Shown here: in pieces, positions 27,882-36,708 of the stretch
Numbering within the stretch: the first letter of the stretch is position 1
How the letters are laid out: each line of letters begins with the position of its first letter
From: Curtobacterium sp. MR_MD2014
GTDB lineage: Bacteria; Actinomycetota; Actinomycetes; Actinomycetales; Microbacteriaceae
Direction of reading: 5' to 3'
Length of the DNA stretch: 64,000 nucleotides
NCBI RefSeq assembly: GCF_000772085.1
Contig: NZ_CP009755.1
Span: 3,348,001 to 3,412,000 of the forward strand
Notes under the pieces: generated by a model
Told to the model about the DNA's origin: nothing
What the model saw: only the letters and a program-made list of their open reading frames with translations
Databases searched by the model: none
Program-made: the position numbers and the translations under genes

Positions 27882-28612
27882 GCGCCGCCGACACCGAGGC
27901 GCTCCTCGCCCTGGATGCTGTCAGCGTCCAGTACGGCTTCGGTGAAAGGTCCGTAACCGCACTGGCGGGTGTCGACCTGACGATCCGACGAGGAGAGATG
28001 GTCGCCGTGATGGGGACCTCCGGGTCCGGCAAGTCGACCCTCCTCGCCTGTGCCGGAACGCTGCTGCCGCCCACCAGCGGCGAGGTGCGCATCGGCGGCG
28101 AGTGGGTCTCCGACCGCCCGGCGCGGGAGCTCGCGGCGCTGCGTCGACGCCTCGTGGGGTTCGTGTTCCAGGACTTCAACCTCATCCCGTCCCTCACGGC
28201 GGTCGAGAACGTCGCCCTCCCGCTCGAGCTCGACGGGTGGAAGGCGAGCAAGGCCCGCCGCGCAGCCAAACTCGCGCTCGAGAACGTCGAACTCGGTGAC
28301 CGGGCCGACGCCTTCCCCGACGACCTGTCCGGCGGGCAGCAGCAACGCGTCGCCATCGCCCGTGGCGTCGTCGGTGACCGGCGACTGGTGCTGGCGGACG
28401 AGCCGACCGGTGCGCTCGACTCGCAGACCGGCGAGGTGGTGCTCCGGATGCTCCGTCGGCACGTCGACAACGGAGCGGGCGCCCTGCTCGTGACGCACGA
28501 CGCACGGCACGCCGCCTGGGCGGACCGGGTCGTCTTCCTGCGCGACGGACGGGTCGTCGACGAGACGGTCTACGCCGGCGTCGAGTCGCTCGTCGGCCGA
28601 GCAGCCTCGTGA
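27878..28612 (+). CDS. ABC transporter ATP-binding protein (MacB/LolD type)
   Basis: A 244-residue ATPase with Walker A MGTSGSGKST (near 45), signature LSGGQQQRVAIARG, Walker B LVLADEPTGALD and H-loop VTHDARHA. The combination VFQDFNLIPSLTAVENVALPLEL is typical of MacB/LolD-like mechanotransmission ATPases that partner FtsX-type permeases, as the next gene encodes. Both junctions overlap by 4 nt. Confidence 0.93.
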   Translation: MSAADTEALLALDAVSVQYGFGERSVTALAGVDLTIRRGEMVAVMGTSGSGKSTLLACAGTLLPPTSGEVRIGGEWVSDRPARELAALRRRLVGFVFQDFNLIPSLTAVENVALPLELDGWKASKARRAAKLALENVELGDRADAFPDDLSGGQQQRVAIARGVVGDRRLVLADEPTGALDSQTGEVVLRMLRRHVDNGAGALLVTHDARHAAWADRVVFLRDGRVVDETVYAGVESLVGRAAS

Positions 28613-31389
28613 GGCTCTGGCCGGCGCTCCGACTCGGTCGCCGCCTGGCCTTCGCGAAGATCGGCCGCGCGGTGCTGATCGTGTCGCTCATCGGCATCCC
28701 CACCGCGGGGTTCGCGGCGGCGGCCGTGGTCATCCAGTCCACACTGCCCACCGTGCAGGAGCAACTCCGGTACGACCTCGGCCACGCAGCCGCCCAGATG
28801 CGCCTGTCCGGCCCGGACCTGCCCGGGATGCGGCAGGACCCCCTGCAGTGGCAGCTGACCGACTCGGCGCGGGACAGCCCGGTGACGAGGGCGGACGAGG
28901 ACTCCCCCTGGGCCGACCTGCTCGACCACGTGCCGGCGGGAGCCGAGGCGATCCCGGTCCGGACCACGCAGGTCGTCGTCGCCGGCCCGGGGGTCCCCGT
29001 CGCCGTCGCCGCGGACGAGGGAGCGACGTGGTCGCCCGCCCTCGACGGGCACTGGCGCGTGCTGTCCGGCCGTGCACCGACCTCCCCCGACCAGGCGATG
29101 CTGACCCCCGCGACGCTGGAGCGCCTCCACCTGTCCGTCGGCGACACCCTGACGGTGACCGATCCGGTCCGCGAGCGGTTCACCGTCACGGGCACCATGC
29201 GCGACGCCGCCTCCGGCCCGGGTGCCCAGGGGGTGTTCCTGCCGCCCGGGTCCCTGCCGGCCGAGCTCCCGTACTCCGTGCAGCGGGGTGGGTCGGACAC
29301 GACCGTGTTCCTGCCCGAGGTCGCCCCGACGTGGTCGGAGATCCGCGCGCTCAACGCGCACGGGATCGTCGTCGAGTCCCGTCCGGTCGTGCTCGACCCG
29401 CCGGCGGACCGACTCGAGGGCGTCCCGACCGAGATGACCGTGAACGCGTACCTCGGTGCCCTGGCGCTGGTCGGGGTGTTCGCCGCCTTCGAGGTCGCAC
29501 TGCTCGCCGGTGCCGCGTTCCTGGTCGGCACCCGGGCGGACACCCGCACGTACGCGATCGTCACGAGCCTCGGCGGTGAGCGCGGCTTCGTGCGGGCGGT
29601 CGTCGCCGGCTCCGGGCTGGTGCTCGGTCTCGTCGGCGCCGTGCTCGGGACGGCCCTGGGCACCGGGATCGGTGTGCTGGCGTTCCACCTGCTCGACGAC
29701 GGCAACGTCGGGACCTGGCCGGGGCTGCACGTGCCGGCACTCGCCCTCGTCACGATCGCGGCGGTCGCCGTCGTCGCCGGGCTCGTGGCGGCCCTGGTCG
29801 CGGCACGTGCAGCGACCAGGATCGACGTCCTCGCGGCCCTCCGCGGGTCCCTGCGCCCCGCTGCACCCCGTCCCCGGGCGGAACGGCGGCGGCGGACCTG
29901 GGTCCCCGTGCTGGTCGTCAGCGGGACGGCGATGACACTGGCGTGCGGCGTCGGCGTGCTCCTGCTCAACGACCGACCCGTGCAGCAGGACCGGTGGGCC
30001 GTGCTCGCCGGGGTCGGGGTCGCGCTCGGGCCGTGCCTGGTGCAGCTCGGTGTGGCCCTCGCGTCGCCGTGGGTCCTGGCCGGCGTCGCACGGCTCTCGT
30101 CGCGCCTCGGTCTGTCCGCCCGGATCGCCGCGCGGGACGCTCGACGCAACCCGGTCCGCACGGTCCCGGTGCTCGCGAGCGTGATGAGCGTCGTGTTCGT
30201 CGCCTCGGTCGTGATCACGTGGAGCGCCTCGGAGCACGCCCGCTTCGTCCGGGGGTACGAGTACACGACCGCCGTCGGGGTCGCGACCGCGAACGTCTCG
30301 CTGACCGACCGCGACGGGTACAGCGACGGGTACGACGCCGCGGTCACCGACCGGGCCGCGCACGTGCTCTCCGGAGCGTTGGACGGCGTCCGGCTGCACG
30401 TGCTCGCCGTGAACCGCGAGGACGCCGGCAAGGAGCCGACCACGATCACCACGCCGCACGACTTCGTGCAGCGGGACTGCCAGACGTACGACACGACCGG
30501 TTGCGCGGGCTTCCTGCAGAGCGTCGGGAGCGGCGAGCCGCACATCGCGGCGGGGACGGTCGACGACTACGCCCTGCTCTCCGGGCACCGTCCGTCCGCC
30601 GAGGTCCGACGGGCGCTCGAGGACGGCGAGGCCGTGTCGCTCTGGCCCGAGTACGTCCGCGACGGAGCGGTCCGCATCGACACCTTCCGGAACCGCACGA
30701 TCGACGACACCGCGCAGCTCGAGGACACCCGCCCCGATGCCTCGACGACGATCCCGGCCGTCGTCGACGTGCAGACGCCACGGATCAAGGTCGGGGTCTT
30801 CATGACCCGGGACACGGCAGCGGCCCACGGGGTCCCGCTGGTCGACGGCCTGCTCGCCATGCACCTGCCGCAGGACCTGACCCCGTCGCAGTACGACGCG
30901 CTGTCGTCCGCGTGGCAGAGCGGTGGCGGCGCTGACCGGGAACGGTGGGGTGGTCCGGGCTTCGCCTACGAGCGCGGTCCGGTCGACGACCAGGCCGCCG
31001 TGCAGGCCCTCGTCCTCGCACTGGCCGCCGCCGTCACGATCGGCGCCACCGCCGTCGCGGTCGGGCTCGCCCGCTCCGACGGACGCCGGGACGACGAGGT
31101 GCTCGACGCGATCGGGGCGGAACCGGTGCTGCGGCGCCGGGTGTCGGCGTGGCAGGCGGCGATCCTCACCACGGTCGGCGCGGTCGTCGGCACGCTGCTG
31201 GGGTTGCTGCCGATCCGGGCGCTCACCCTGCGGTTCGACGGCGGCCCGACGGGGACCACGCACCTGCCGTTCGTGGCGGACTGGCCGGTGCTGGCGCTGC
31301 TCGCCCTCGGCCTCCCGCTCGTCGTGACGGCGGGCACCTGGGCGACCGCCGGACGCAGCTCCCTCCCGGTGGTGCGCCGTGCCCCGTGA
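28609..31389 (+). CDS. FtsX-family ABC transporter permease
   Basis: A 926-residue membrane protein with a signal-anchor helix near residues 19-42, a large extracytoplasmic domain, three helices (about 285-400) forming the first FtsX core, an anchor pair near 440-500, a second external domain and a C-terminal FtsX core (about 800-915). This duplicated layout is that of large actinobacterial FtsX-type exporters. Substrates are usually antimicrobial peptides, antibiotics or lipoproteins. The GTG start overlaps the ATPase stop. Regulation by the operon's PadR protein is likely. Confidence 0.9.
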   Translation: MRLWPALRLGRRLAFAKIGRAVLIVSLIGIPTAGFAAAAVVIQSTLPTVQEQLRYDLGHAAAQMRLSGPDLPGMRQDPLQWQLTDSARDSPVTRADEDSPWADLLDHVPAGAEAIPVRTTQVVVAGPGVPVAVAADEGATWSPALDGHWRVLSGRAPTSPDQAMLTPATLERLHLSVGDTLTVTDPVRERFTVTGTMRDAASGPGAQGVFLPPGSLPAELPYSVQRGGSDTTVFLPEVAPTWSEIRALNAHGIVVESRPVVLDPPADRLEGVPTEMTVNAYLGALALVGVFAAFEVALLAGAAFLVGTRADTRTYAIVTSLGGERGFVRAVVAGSGLVLGLVGAVLGTALGTGIGVLAFHLLDDGNVGTWPGLHVPALALVTIAAVAVVAGLVAALVAARAATRIDVLAALRGSLRPAAPRPRAERRRRTWVPVLVVSGTAMTLACGVGVLLLNDRPVQQDRWAVLAGVGVALGPCLVQLGVALASPWVLAGVARLSSRLGLSARIAARDARRNPVRTVPVLASVMSVVFVASVVITWSASEHARFVRGYEYTTAVGVATANVSLTDRDGYSDGYDAAVTDRAAHVLSGALDGVRLHVLAVNREDAGKEPTTITTPHDFVQRDCQTYDTTGCAGFLQSVGSGEPHIAAGTVDDYALLSGHRPSAEVRRALEDGEAVSLWPEYVRDGAVRIDTFRNRTIDDTAQLEDTRPDASTTIPAVVDVQTPRIKVGVFMTRDTAAAHGVPLVDGLLAMHLPQDLTPSQYDALSSAWQSGGGADRERWGGPGFAYERGPVDDQAAVQALVLALAAAVTIGATAVAVGLARSDGRRDDEVLDAIGAEPVLRRRVSAWQAAILTTVGAVVGTLLGLLPIRALTLRFDGGPTGTTHLPFVADWPVLALLALGLPLVVTAGTWATAGRSSLPVVRRAP

Positions 31390-31489
31390 GCCCGAACCTG
31401 AGAACGGCCGCGAGGACCCTCAGCGACGCTGCGCGTTCCCCAGGTCTGGGGCCTGGTCCCGGCGGGCGATCCGGAGGATACCTGTACCC

Positions 31490-32254
31490 GTGACCCGCAC
31501 CACCCGTCTCGCCGTCGTCGCGAGCATCGTCTCCGCAGCCTGCCTCGTCGGGGCCGGCGTCTTCGTCGTCGCCGCACCCCACACGGCGAGCGCCGAGGAC
31601 CGCCCCGTCGCCGCAGCCGCCGACACCCGCGTCGAACGCGGCACCACGGACCTCGCTCGTCCGAGCACGCCGGACCAGGTGGTCTCCGGAGCGCTCAGCA
31701 CCCCCGCGCTGCCGGACGCCGTGCCGTTCGCGTACGCCGGCGACTCGATCACCGCCCGACCCGATTCGTGGCTGCACCAGCTGGAGTCCGACGACCGGCT
31801 GCGCGCCGTCGGTGGCTACGCGCACAGCGGGTACCGTGCCGACCAGGTCCTCGCGGAGATCGGTCCGGTCCCGCAGGCGCGCGTGCTCGTGGTCGAGGTC
31901 GGTACGAACGACGTCAACCAGGCCGTCCCGCTCGACCGGACGATCGCCGGTGTGGACGCGATCGTCCGCAAGGTCGGTGCGGCGCGGGTCCTCGTCGTCG
32001 CCGGTCCGCCGTCCGACTGGACGTGGAGCCGGTGGGGTGCCGACCGTCGCTCGGGTCAGATCGTCCTGACCGATGCGCTGCACGCGGATGCCGACGCCCA
32101 CGGGTGGGCGTTCGTCGACCCGTTCCGCTCGCTCCGGGCGGCCGACGGGGCGTACGTGGCGGGGACGACGCCGGACGGGATCCACCCGACGGCCGAGGCG
32201 AACCGCTCGGTCGCCGCGGCGATGGCCGACGCGATCGAGCGCACCGCGCGCTGA
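31490..32254 (+). CDS. Secreted SGNH/GDSL-type hydrolase
   Basis: A 254-residue protein with a signal peptide (hydrophobic 5-25, cleavage near TASA). SGNH motifs are visible: block I AYAGDSIT (nucleophile Ser), block III GTNDVN, and block V DGIHPTAEAN with the catalytic Asp and His. The block II Gly is probably in SGYRADQ. Such enzymes remove acyl or acetyl groups from carbohydrates or lipids outside the cell. A GGAGGA ribosome site lies at suitable distance before the GTG at 31490. It lies 100 bp after the ABC permease and may be co-transcribed. Confidence 0.85.
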   Translation: MTRTTRLAVVASIVSAACLVGAGVFVVAAPHTASAEDRPVAAAADTRVERGTTDLARPSTPDQVVSGALSTPALPDAVPFAYAGDSITARPDSWLHQLESDDRLRAVGGYAHSGYRADQVLAEIGPVPQARVLVVEVGTNDVNQAVPLDRTIAGVDAIVRKVGAARVLVVAGPPSDWTWSRWGADRRSGQIVLTDALHADADAHGWAFVDPFRSLRAADGAYVAGTTPDGIHPTAEANRSVAAAMADAIERTAR

Positions 32255-32287
32255 CGCTGCCGGCTCGGGCGTAACGAAGCACCGTGC

Positions 32288-32333
32288 GACGGACGGGAGG
32301 CCCGTGGCGATCCCGCCACGAGCCCGGCGTCCG
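32288..32333. terminator. Conserved palindrome, copy 6, degenerate, between convergent genes
   Basis: Left arm GACGGACGGGAGGCCCGTGG pairs imperfectly with CCACGAGCCCGGCGTCCGTC. It lies between the SGNH hydrolase and the SDR gene. Confidence 0.65.
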
Positions 32334-32340
32334 TCGTCGC

Positions 32341-33006
32341 TCACTCCGGCAGCGGCTCGGCGTGGGTCCGGAAGTCCCCGCGCTCGGTGTGGATGCTCCA
32401 GAGCCGCTCGGCGACCGCAGCCGACGAGTGGTCGTCCTGTCCGTCGTCGATGCCGAACGGGATGATCAGCTGACCGACGTGCACGTGCTCGTCGGCCACC
32501 GCGTCGTGGAGGAGCTGCGCGTAGGCGCTCTCGCCCGCGAACGCGACCGACGTGCCCGTCACCCGGGCGCCGGGTCGGACCGCGCTGCCGCCGTTGACGA
32601 AGAGGATCGTGCCCGTCCCGATCGCCCGCATGCCCGGGAGCACCTGGCGCACGGCGTTCACCGAGCCGTAGACCGAGAACTCGATCGGGCCGACCAGGTC
32701 CTCGGCGGTGGTCTCGAGCACCGGGCGCATGTACTCCTTCGCGGGCAGCGGGCTGTACTGCAGCACCTCGATCGGGCCGAGCTGTTCGGTGGCGGCCTCG
32801 AGCGCGGCGCGGAGCGAGTCCCCGTCGCGGACGTTCGCGGCGAAGCCCTGCGCGCGGTACCCCGACGACCGGAGCTCGGCGGCGAGCGCGTCGAGCCGGT
32901 CCTGGTTGCGGGAGATCAGGGCGACGTCGAAGCCCTCGCGGCCGAAGCGGTCCGCGACGGCGAGCCCGAGGCCCTTGCCGGCGCCGACGATGGCGATGGT
33001 GGTCAT
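32341..33006 (-). CDS. Short-chain-dehydrogenase-like protein without the YxxxK motif
   Basis: A 221-residue protein with the SDR cofactor loop IAIVGAGKGLGLAVADRFG and a Rossmann order through FVNGGSAVRPG. Where classical SDRs have Tyr-x-x-x-Lys, this protein reads SVAFAGESAYAQLL, so the catalytic Tyr/Lys pair is missing or replaced. It may be an atypical reductase or a binding protein. A GGAAGGA ribosome site lies before the ATG. It is divergent from the sugar dehydrogenase gene. Confidence 0.8.
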   Translation of the reverse strand: MTTIAIVGAGKGLGLAVADRFGREGFDVALISRNQDRLDALAAELRSSGYRAQGFAANVRDGDSLRAALEAATEQLGPIEVLQYSPLPAKEYMRPVLETTAEDLVGPIEFSVYGSVNAVRQVLPGMRAIGTGTILFVNGGSAVRPGARVTGTSVAFAGESAYAQLLHDAVADEHVHVGQLIIPFGIDDGQDDHSSAAVAERLWSIHTERGDFRTHAEPLPE

Positions 33007-33062
33007 GCGGTGGTCCTTCCGTGGGTGTGGCGCCGACGGTAGGCCGCCCCGCGCAGCGGTGA

Positions 33063-33082
33063 GGGGTTCCGCCGGGAACCCC
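33063..33082. promoter_or_regulatory. Palindrome in a divergent promoter region
   Basis: GGGGTTCCGCCGGGAACCCC has perfect 8-bp arms around a 4-nt spacer. It lies between the divergent SDR-like and sugar dehydrogenase genes, 57-76 bp from each start, and may be a shared operator. Confidence 0.45.
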
Positions 33083-33137
33083 CAGCCGTTTCCCGACGGG
33101 GCCGTGTGGACTCGGGGCACGACCCGGGAGGATCACC

Positions 33138-34289
33138 GTGGACACCACCCGCACACGCCGCAGCCGCCGCACCTGGTCCGCCCTCGGGTTGGCCGCCGTG
33201 GCAGCCCTCGGCCTGGCCGCCTGTTCGGACGACCGCGCGACGACCGGTCCGGGCGACCCCGCCGGGCAGGGCAGCACCGCGAGCCCGCCCGCCGACCTCG
33301 CTGCCGGCCAGCTGGCGCCGGACGGCCGGACCACGGACGTCGTCTCGGGCCTCGAGGCGCCGTGGTCGGTGGTCCCCGTCGGCGACGACGGCGACGCGTT
33401 CGTCAGCGAGCGGGACTCGGCGCGCGTGCTCGAACTCCGGGCGGACGGGTCGACGCGGGAGGTCGGGACCGTCGACGGGGTCCGGCACGGCGGCGAGGGC
33501 GGACTCCTCGGCCTCGCCCTGCACGACGGAGACCTGTTCGTCTACTCGACCGCCGACGACGGCAACCGGATCCAGCGGTACGACCTGACCGGGGACACCG
33601 GCTCGTACCGGCTCGGTGCGGCGACGACGGTGATCGACGGGCTGCCCGCGAACACCTTCCACGACGGCGGGCGCATCGCGTTCGGCCCCGACGACATGCT
33701 CTACGCGAGCGTCGGCGACGCGGGGCAGCGGTCCGAGGCGCAGGACCGCGGCTCCCTGGCGGGCAAGATCCTGCGGCTGACCCCGGACGGCCAGGTACCC
33801 GACGACAACCCGTTCGACGGTTCGCCCGTGTGGTCGCTCGGGCACCGGAACGTGCAGGGCATGGGTTGGGCCGAGGACGGCACGATGTTCGCCGCGGAGT
33901 TCGGGGAGGACCGCTGGGACGAGCTCAACGTCATCGAGCCAGGGGGGAACCACGGGTGGCCCGAGGTCGAGGGCACCGGCGGCGAGGACCGCGGGTTCGT
34001 CGACCCGGTGCAGCAGTGGTCGACGGACGAGGCCTCGCCGAGCGGGCTGACCGTGATCGGCGAGACCGTGTTCGTCGCGAACCTCAAGGGGGAGTCCGTC
34101 CGCGCCGTCCCGGTCTCCGACCCGTCGAGCTCGACGGTGTACTTCCAGGGCGAGCACGGGCGCATCCGCACGGTGCTGCCCGGCCCCGACGACACCCTCT
34201 GGTTCGTGACGAACAACACCGACGGCCGCGGCGACCCACGCGACGGCGACGACCGGATCCTGTCCGTGCCGCTCACCAACGTGCGCTGA
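33138..34289 (+). CDS. PQQ-dependent sugar dehydrogenase-family lipoprotein (soluble GDH/YliI-like)
   Basis: A 383-residue lipoprotein. The signal ends in the lipobox LAAC (about 26-29). The mature part is a six-bladed propeller of the soluble aldose sugar dehydrogenase type: GLEAPWSVVPVGDDGDAFVSERDSARV, the catalytic-His blade HGGEGGLLGLAL, HDGGRIAFGPDDMLYASVGD, LGHRNVQGMGW and PGGNHGWPEVEG. Relatives oxidise sugars with PQQ; no PQQ synthesis genes are in the window, so the cofactor would need to be imported or made elsewhere. GGGAGGA precedes the GTG. Confidence 0.87.
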   Translation: MDTTRTRRSRRTWSALGLAAVAALGLAACSDDRATTGPGDPAGQGSTASPPADLAAGQLAPDGRTTDVVSGLEAPWSVVPVGDDGDAFVSERDSARVLELRADGSTREVGTVDGVRHGGEGGLLGLALHDGDLFVYSTADDGNRIQRYDLTGDTGSYRLGAATTVIDGLPANTFHDGGRIAFGPDDMLYASVGDAGQRSEAQDRGSLAGKILRLTPDGQVPDDNPFDGSPVWSLGHRNVQGMGWAEDGTMFAAEFGEDRWDELNVIEPGGNHGWPEVEGTGGEDRGFVDPVQQWSTDEASPSGLTVIGETVFVANLKGESVRAVPVSDPSSSTVYFQGEHGRIRTVLPGPDDTLWFVTNNTDGRGDPRDGDDRILSVPLTNVR

Positions 34290-34313
34290 CGGGAGACACC
34301 GTGCGCTGACGGG
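34281..34313. repeat. 13-bp direct repeat spanning the sugar dehydrogenase stop codon
   Basis: GTGCGCTGACGGG occurs at 34281-34293 and 34301-34313 with a 20-bp period. The first copy contains the stop codon. Confidence 0.85.
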
Positions 34314-34364
34314 GGTTCCGGCAGCACCTCGTTGCGGATCCCGCACGGCCGTACCGTGGGGCGC

Positions 34365-35270
34365 ATGGATCACCGTGACGAAGCCCGCGACTTCCTGTCC
34401 AGCCGTCGCGCACGCATCAGCCCGGAGCAGGTCGGCCTCCTGACTTCCGGCACCCGTCGGCGCGTCCCCGGACTGCGGCGCGAGGAGGTCTCCCGCCTGG
34501 CCGGCGTGAGCATCGACTACTACACGCGGCTGGAGCGCGGGAACCTGCAGGGCGTCTCCGACAGCGTGCTGGACGCCGTCGCCACGGCGCTGCAGCTCGA
34601 CGCCGCCGAGCACGAGCACCTGCGCGACCTCGCCCGGCACCAGAACACCAGCCCCCGCCGGGCGGCCCGGTCCGTCCCGGTCGCCGCCGTGCGCCCGGAG
34701 CTGCAGTACCTGCTCGACGTCGTGACCGAGGCGCCCGCCATGATCGTGAACAACCGGCAGGACATCGTCGCCGCGAACACGCTGGGGTGGGCGTTGCACG
34801 CCGAGATCGTCACGGGCGACCGACCGATGAACTTCGCGCGGTACATCTTCCTCGACTCCAGGGCGCGCGACTTCTACCGTGACTGGGACCGCGCGGCGCA
34901 CACGAACGTCGCGATCCTCCGGCGCGAGGCCGGTCGGGCCCCCGGAGACCGGGAGCTCGCGGCGCTCATCGGTGAGCTGGCGATGCGCAGCGAGGACTTC
35001 CGGGAACTCTGGGCGTCCCACGACGTGCGGCGGCACTACGCCGGCGTGAAGTCCTTCGACCACGGCGTGGTCGGACCGATCGAGCTGCACTTCCAGTCGT
35101 TGGAACTCACCGAGGACCCCGGCCTGTCGCTGACGATCTACCCAACGACCCCGGGCAGCGCGACCGCCGACGCGCTGCGGGTACTCGCGTCGTGGGCCGC
35201 AACGGAGCGGATCGCCGAGCGTGCCACAGGTCCGACGACGGCCGACGCGACGGGACAGGAGCTCGCGTGA
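34365..35270 (+). CDS. XRE-family regulator with MmyB-like ligand domain
   Basis: A 301-residue paralogue of the protein at 18249-19154, identical in layout: RREEVSRLAGVSIDYYTRLE helix-turn-helix, then PAMIVNNRQDIVAANTLG and LAMRSEDFRELWASHDV in the ligand domain. A TACCGT -10 (34352-34357) ends 7 nt before the ATG. It leads an operon whose third gene is an MFS transporter, the likely regulated target. The stop overlaps the next start by 4 nt. Confidence 0.88.
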   Translation: MDHRDEARDFLSSRRARISPEQVGLLTSGTRRRVPGLRREEVSRLAGVSIDYYTRLERGNLQGVSDSVLDAVATALQLDAAEHEHLRDLARHQNTSPRRAARSVPVAAVRPELQYLLDVVTEAPAMIVNNRQDIVAANTLGWALHAEIVTGDRPMNFARYIFLDSRARDFYRDWDRAAHTNVAILRREAGRAPGDRELAALIGELAMRSEDFRELWASHDVRRHYAGVKSFDHGVVGPIELHFQSLELTEDPGLSLTIYPTTPGSATADALRVLASWAATERIAERATGPTTADATGQELA

Positions 35271-35494
35271 CCGACACCTCCGCCGTCGCCACACCACTGT
35301 CCGGGCGACCGGGGCCGTGGGCACGCCTGCGCTTCCGGTGGCAGGCCGAGCAGGAGGTCCACGAGCTCACCCGCGACCGGGAACACGAGCGACGGGTCCT
35401 CGCCGAGGCGGCCGTCCGCCTGCAGCCCGGCCCGTGGGCCGTCGGCCTGCTCCTCCGCCGTGATGCGGACACCGACCAGGGCACGTCCCGGTGA
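35267..35494 (+). CDS. Small hypothetical protein between regulator and MFS transporter
   Basis: A 75-residue charged protein with a helical middle (RFRWQAEQEVHELTRDREHERR). It has 4-nt GTGA overlaps at both ends, strong evidence of translation. The family is not recognised. It may be a regulator partner or a small accessory protein of the operon. Confidence 0.65.
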   Translation: MTDTSAVATPLSGRPGPWARLRFRWQAEQEVHELTRDREHERRVLAEAAVRLQPGPWAVGLLLRRDADTDQGTSR

Positions 35495-36699
35495 GCAGAG
35501 AGCAGGCTCCGGCGACCATGACCCGCGGCCGCACGCTGCTCTTCGCCGTCGCGGGCGGTGCGGCGGTGGGCAACCTGTACTGGGCGCAACCGCTGCTCGA
35601 CGACATCGCCGCCGACCTCGGCACCTCGCCCGCGTCCGCGGGGTTCCTCGTCACGCTGACGCAGGTCGGCTACGCCCTCGGGATCCTGCTGCTCGTGCCG
35701 CTCGGCGACGTGGTCGACCGTCGTCGGCTGGTGCCGGGCGTGCTCGCAGCCTCCGCCGTGGCCCTGCTCGCGGCCGCACTCGCCCCGGGGTTCAGCGCCC
35801 TGCTCGTCGCACTCGCGCTGGTCGGCGCCACGACGGTCGCCGGACAGCTCCTCATCCCGCTCGCGGGCGACCTGGCCGACCCGGCGTCACGTGGTCGGGT
35901 GGTCGGGACGATCGCGTCCGGCGTGCTCACCGGCATCCTGCTGTCCCGGACCGTCAGCGGCGTGATCGCAGAGGTCGCCGGGTGGCGGAGCGTGTACGTC
36001 CTGGCCGCGGTGGTCGCGGTCGTGCTGGCGTTCCTGCTCGCGCGGGCGGTCCCGCGCCTGCCACGGCGCGAGCGGGTGCGGTACCCGCAGCTCATCGCGT
36101 CGGTGGTCGGAGTCGTCCGGGCACACCTGGCGGTCCGCGTGACGCTGGTCGTCAGCGCGTCGGTGTTCGCCGTGTTCACGATGTTCTGGACGGCGCTGAC
36201 GTTCCTGCTCAGCAGCGCACCCTTCGGGTACTCGACCACCGCGATCGGCGCCGTCGGTCTGGTCGGGCTCGCCGGGGCGGTGGCGGCGCAGCGCGTCGGG
36301 CGGCTGCACGACCGCGGCTGGTCGGTCCCGGTCACCGGTGCCGCGCTCGTGCTGGTGCTCGTCTCGCTGGTGGTCGCGGGGCTGGGGGCGCGGTCGATCG
36401 TGGTCGTGCTCGTCGCGGTGCTGCTGCTCGACGTCGGGGTGCAGGCCACGAACGTGCTGAACCAGACACGGCTGTTCGCGATCGACCCCGCGGCTCGCAG
36501 CCGGTTGAACACGGCGTTCGTCACCGGGAACTTCGCCGGCGGCGCGGTCGGGTCGGCGATCGCCGGCGTGCTCTGGAACGCCGGCGGGTGGACCGCCGTG
36601 ACGGTCGGCGCTGCCGTGCTGGTCGGCTTCGCGACGACGGTCTGGGCGGTGCACCGACGCGGGGCACTCGCGCTCCCGGGGCGCACCGCGTCGAGCTGA
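35491..36699 (+). CDS. MFS transporter (drug-efflux DHA1-like)
   Basis: A 402-residue protein with 12 membrane helices. GNLYWAQPLLDDIAADLG and the loop 2-3 motif GDVVDRRRLVPG match MFS motif A; GRVVGTIASGVLTGILLSRTVSG resembles motif C of antiporters. Relatives include the YgaY/YnfM group. The substrate is unknown. It is the last gene of the XRE operon, so its expression is probably controlled by the MmyB-like sensor. Only 9 bp separate its stop from the convergent epimerase gene. Confidence 0.9.
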   Translation: MSREQAPATMTRGRTLLFAVAGGAAVGNLYWAQPLLDDIAADLGTSPASAGFLVTLTQVGYALGILLLVPLGDVVDRRRLVPGVLAASAVALLAAALAPGFSALLVALALVGATTVAGQLLIPLAGDLADPASRGRVVGTIASGVLTGILLSRTVSGVIAEVAGWRSVYVLAAVVAVVLAFLLARAVPRLPRRERVRYPQLIASVVGVVRAHLAVRVTLVVSASVFAVFTMFWTALTFLLSSAPFGYSTTAIGAVGLVGLAGAVAAQRVGRLHDRGWSVPVTGAALVLVLVSLVVAGLGARSIVVVLVAVLLLDVGVQATNVLNQTRLFAIDPAARSRLNTAFVTGNFAGGAVGSAIAGVLWNAGGWTAVTVGAAVLVGFATTVWAVHRRGALALPGRTASS

Positions 36700-36708
36700 C
36701 GGTCGGGA

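Noticed and set aside
28194..31263. Long minus-strand frames opposite the FtsX permease
   Set aside because: Shadow frames of a coding region with strong third-position GC; no domain recognised.
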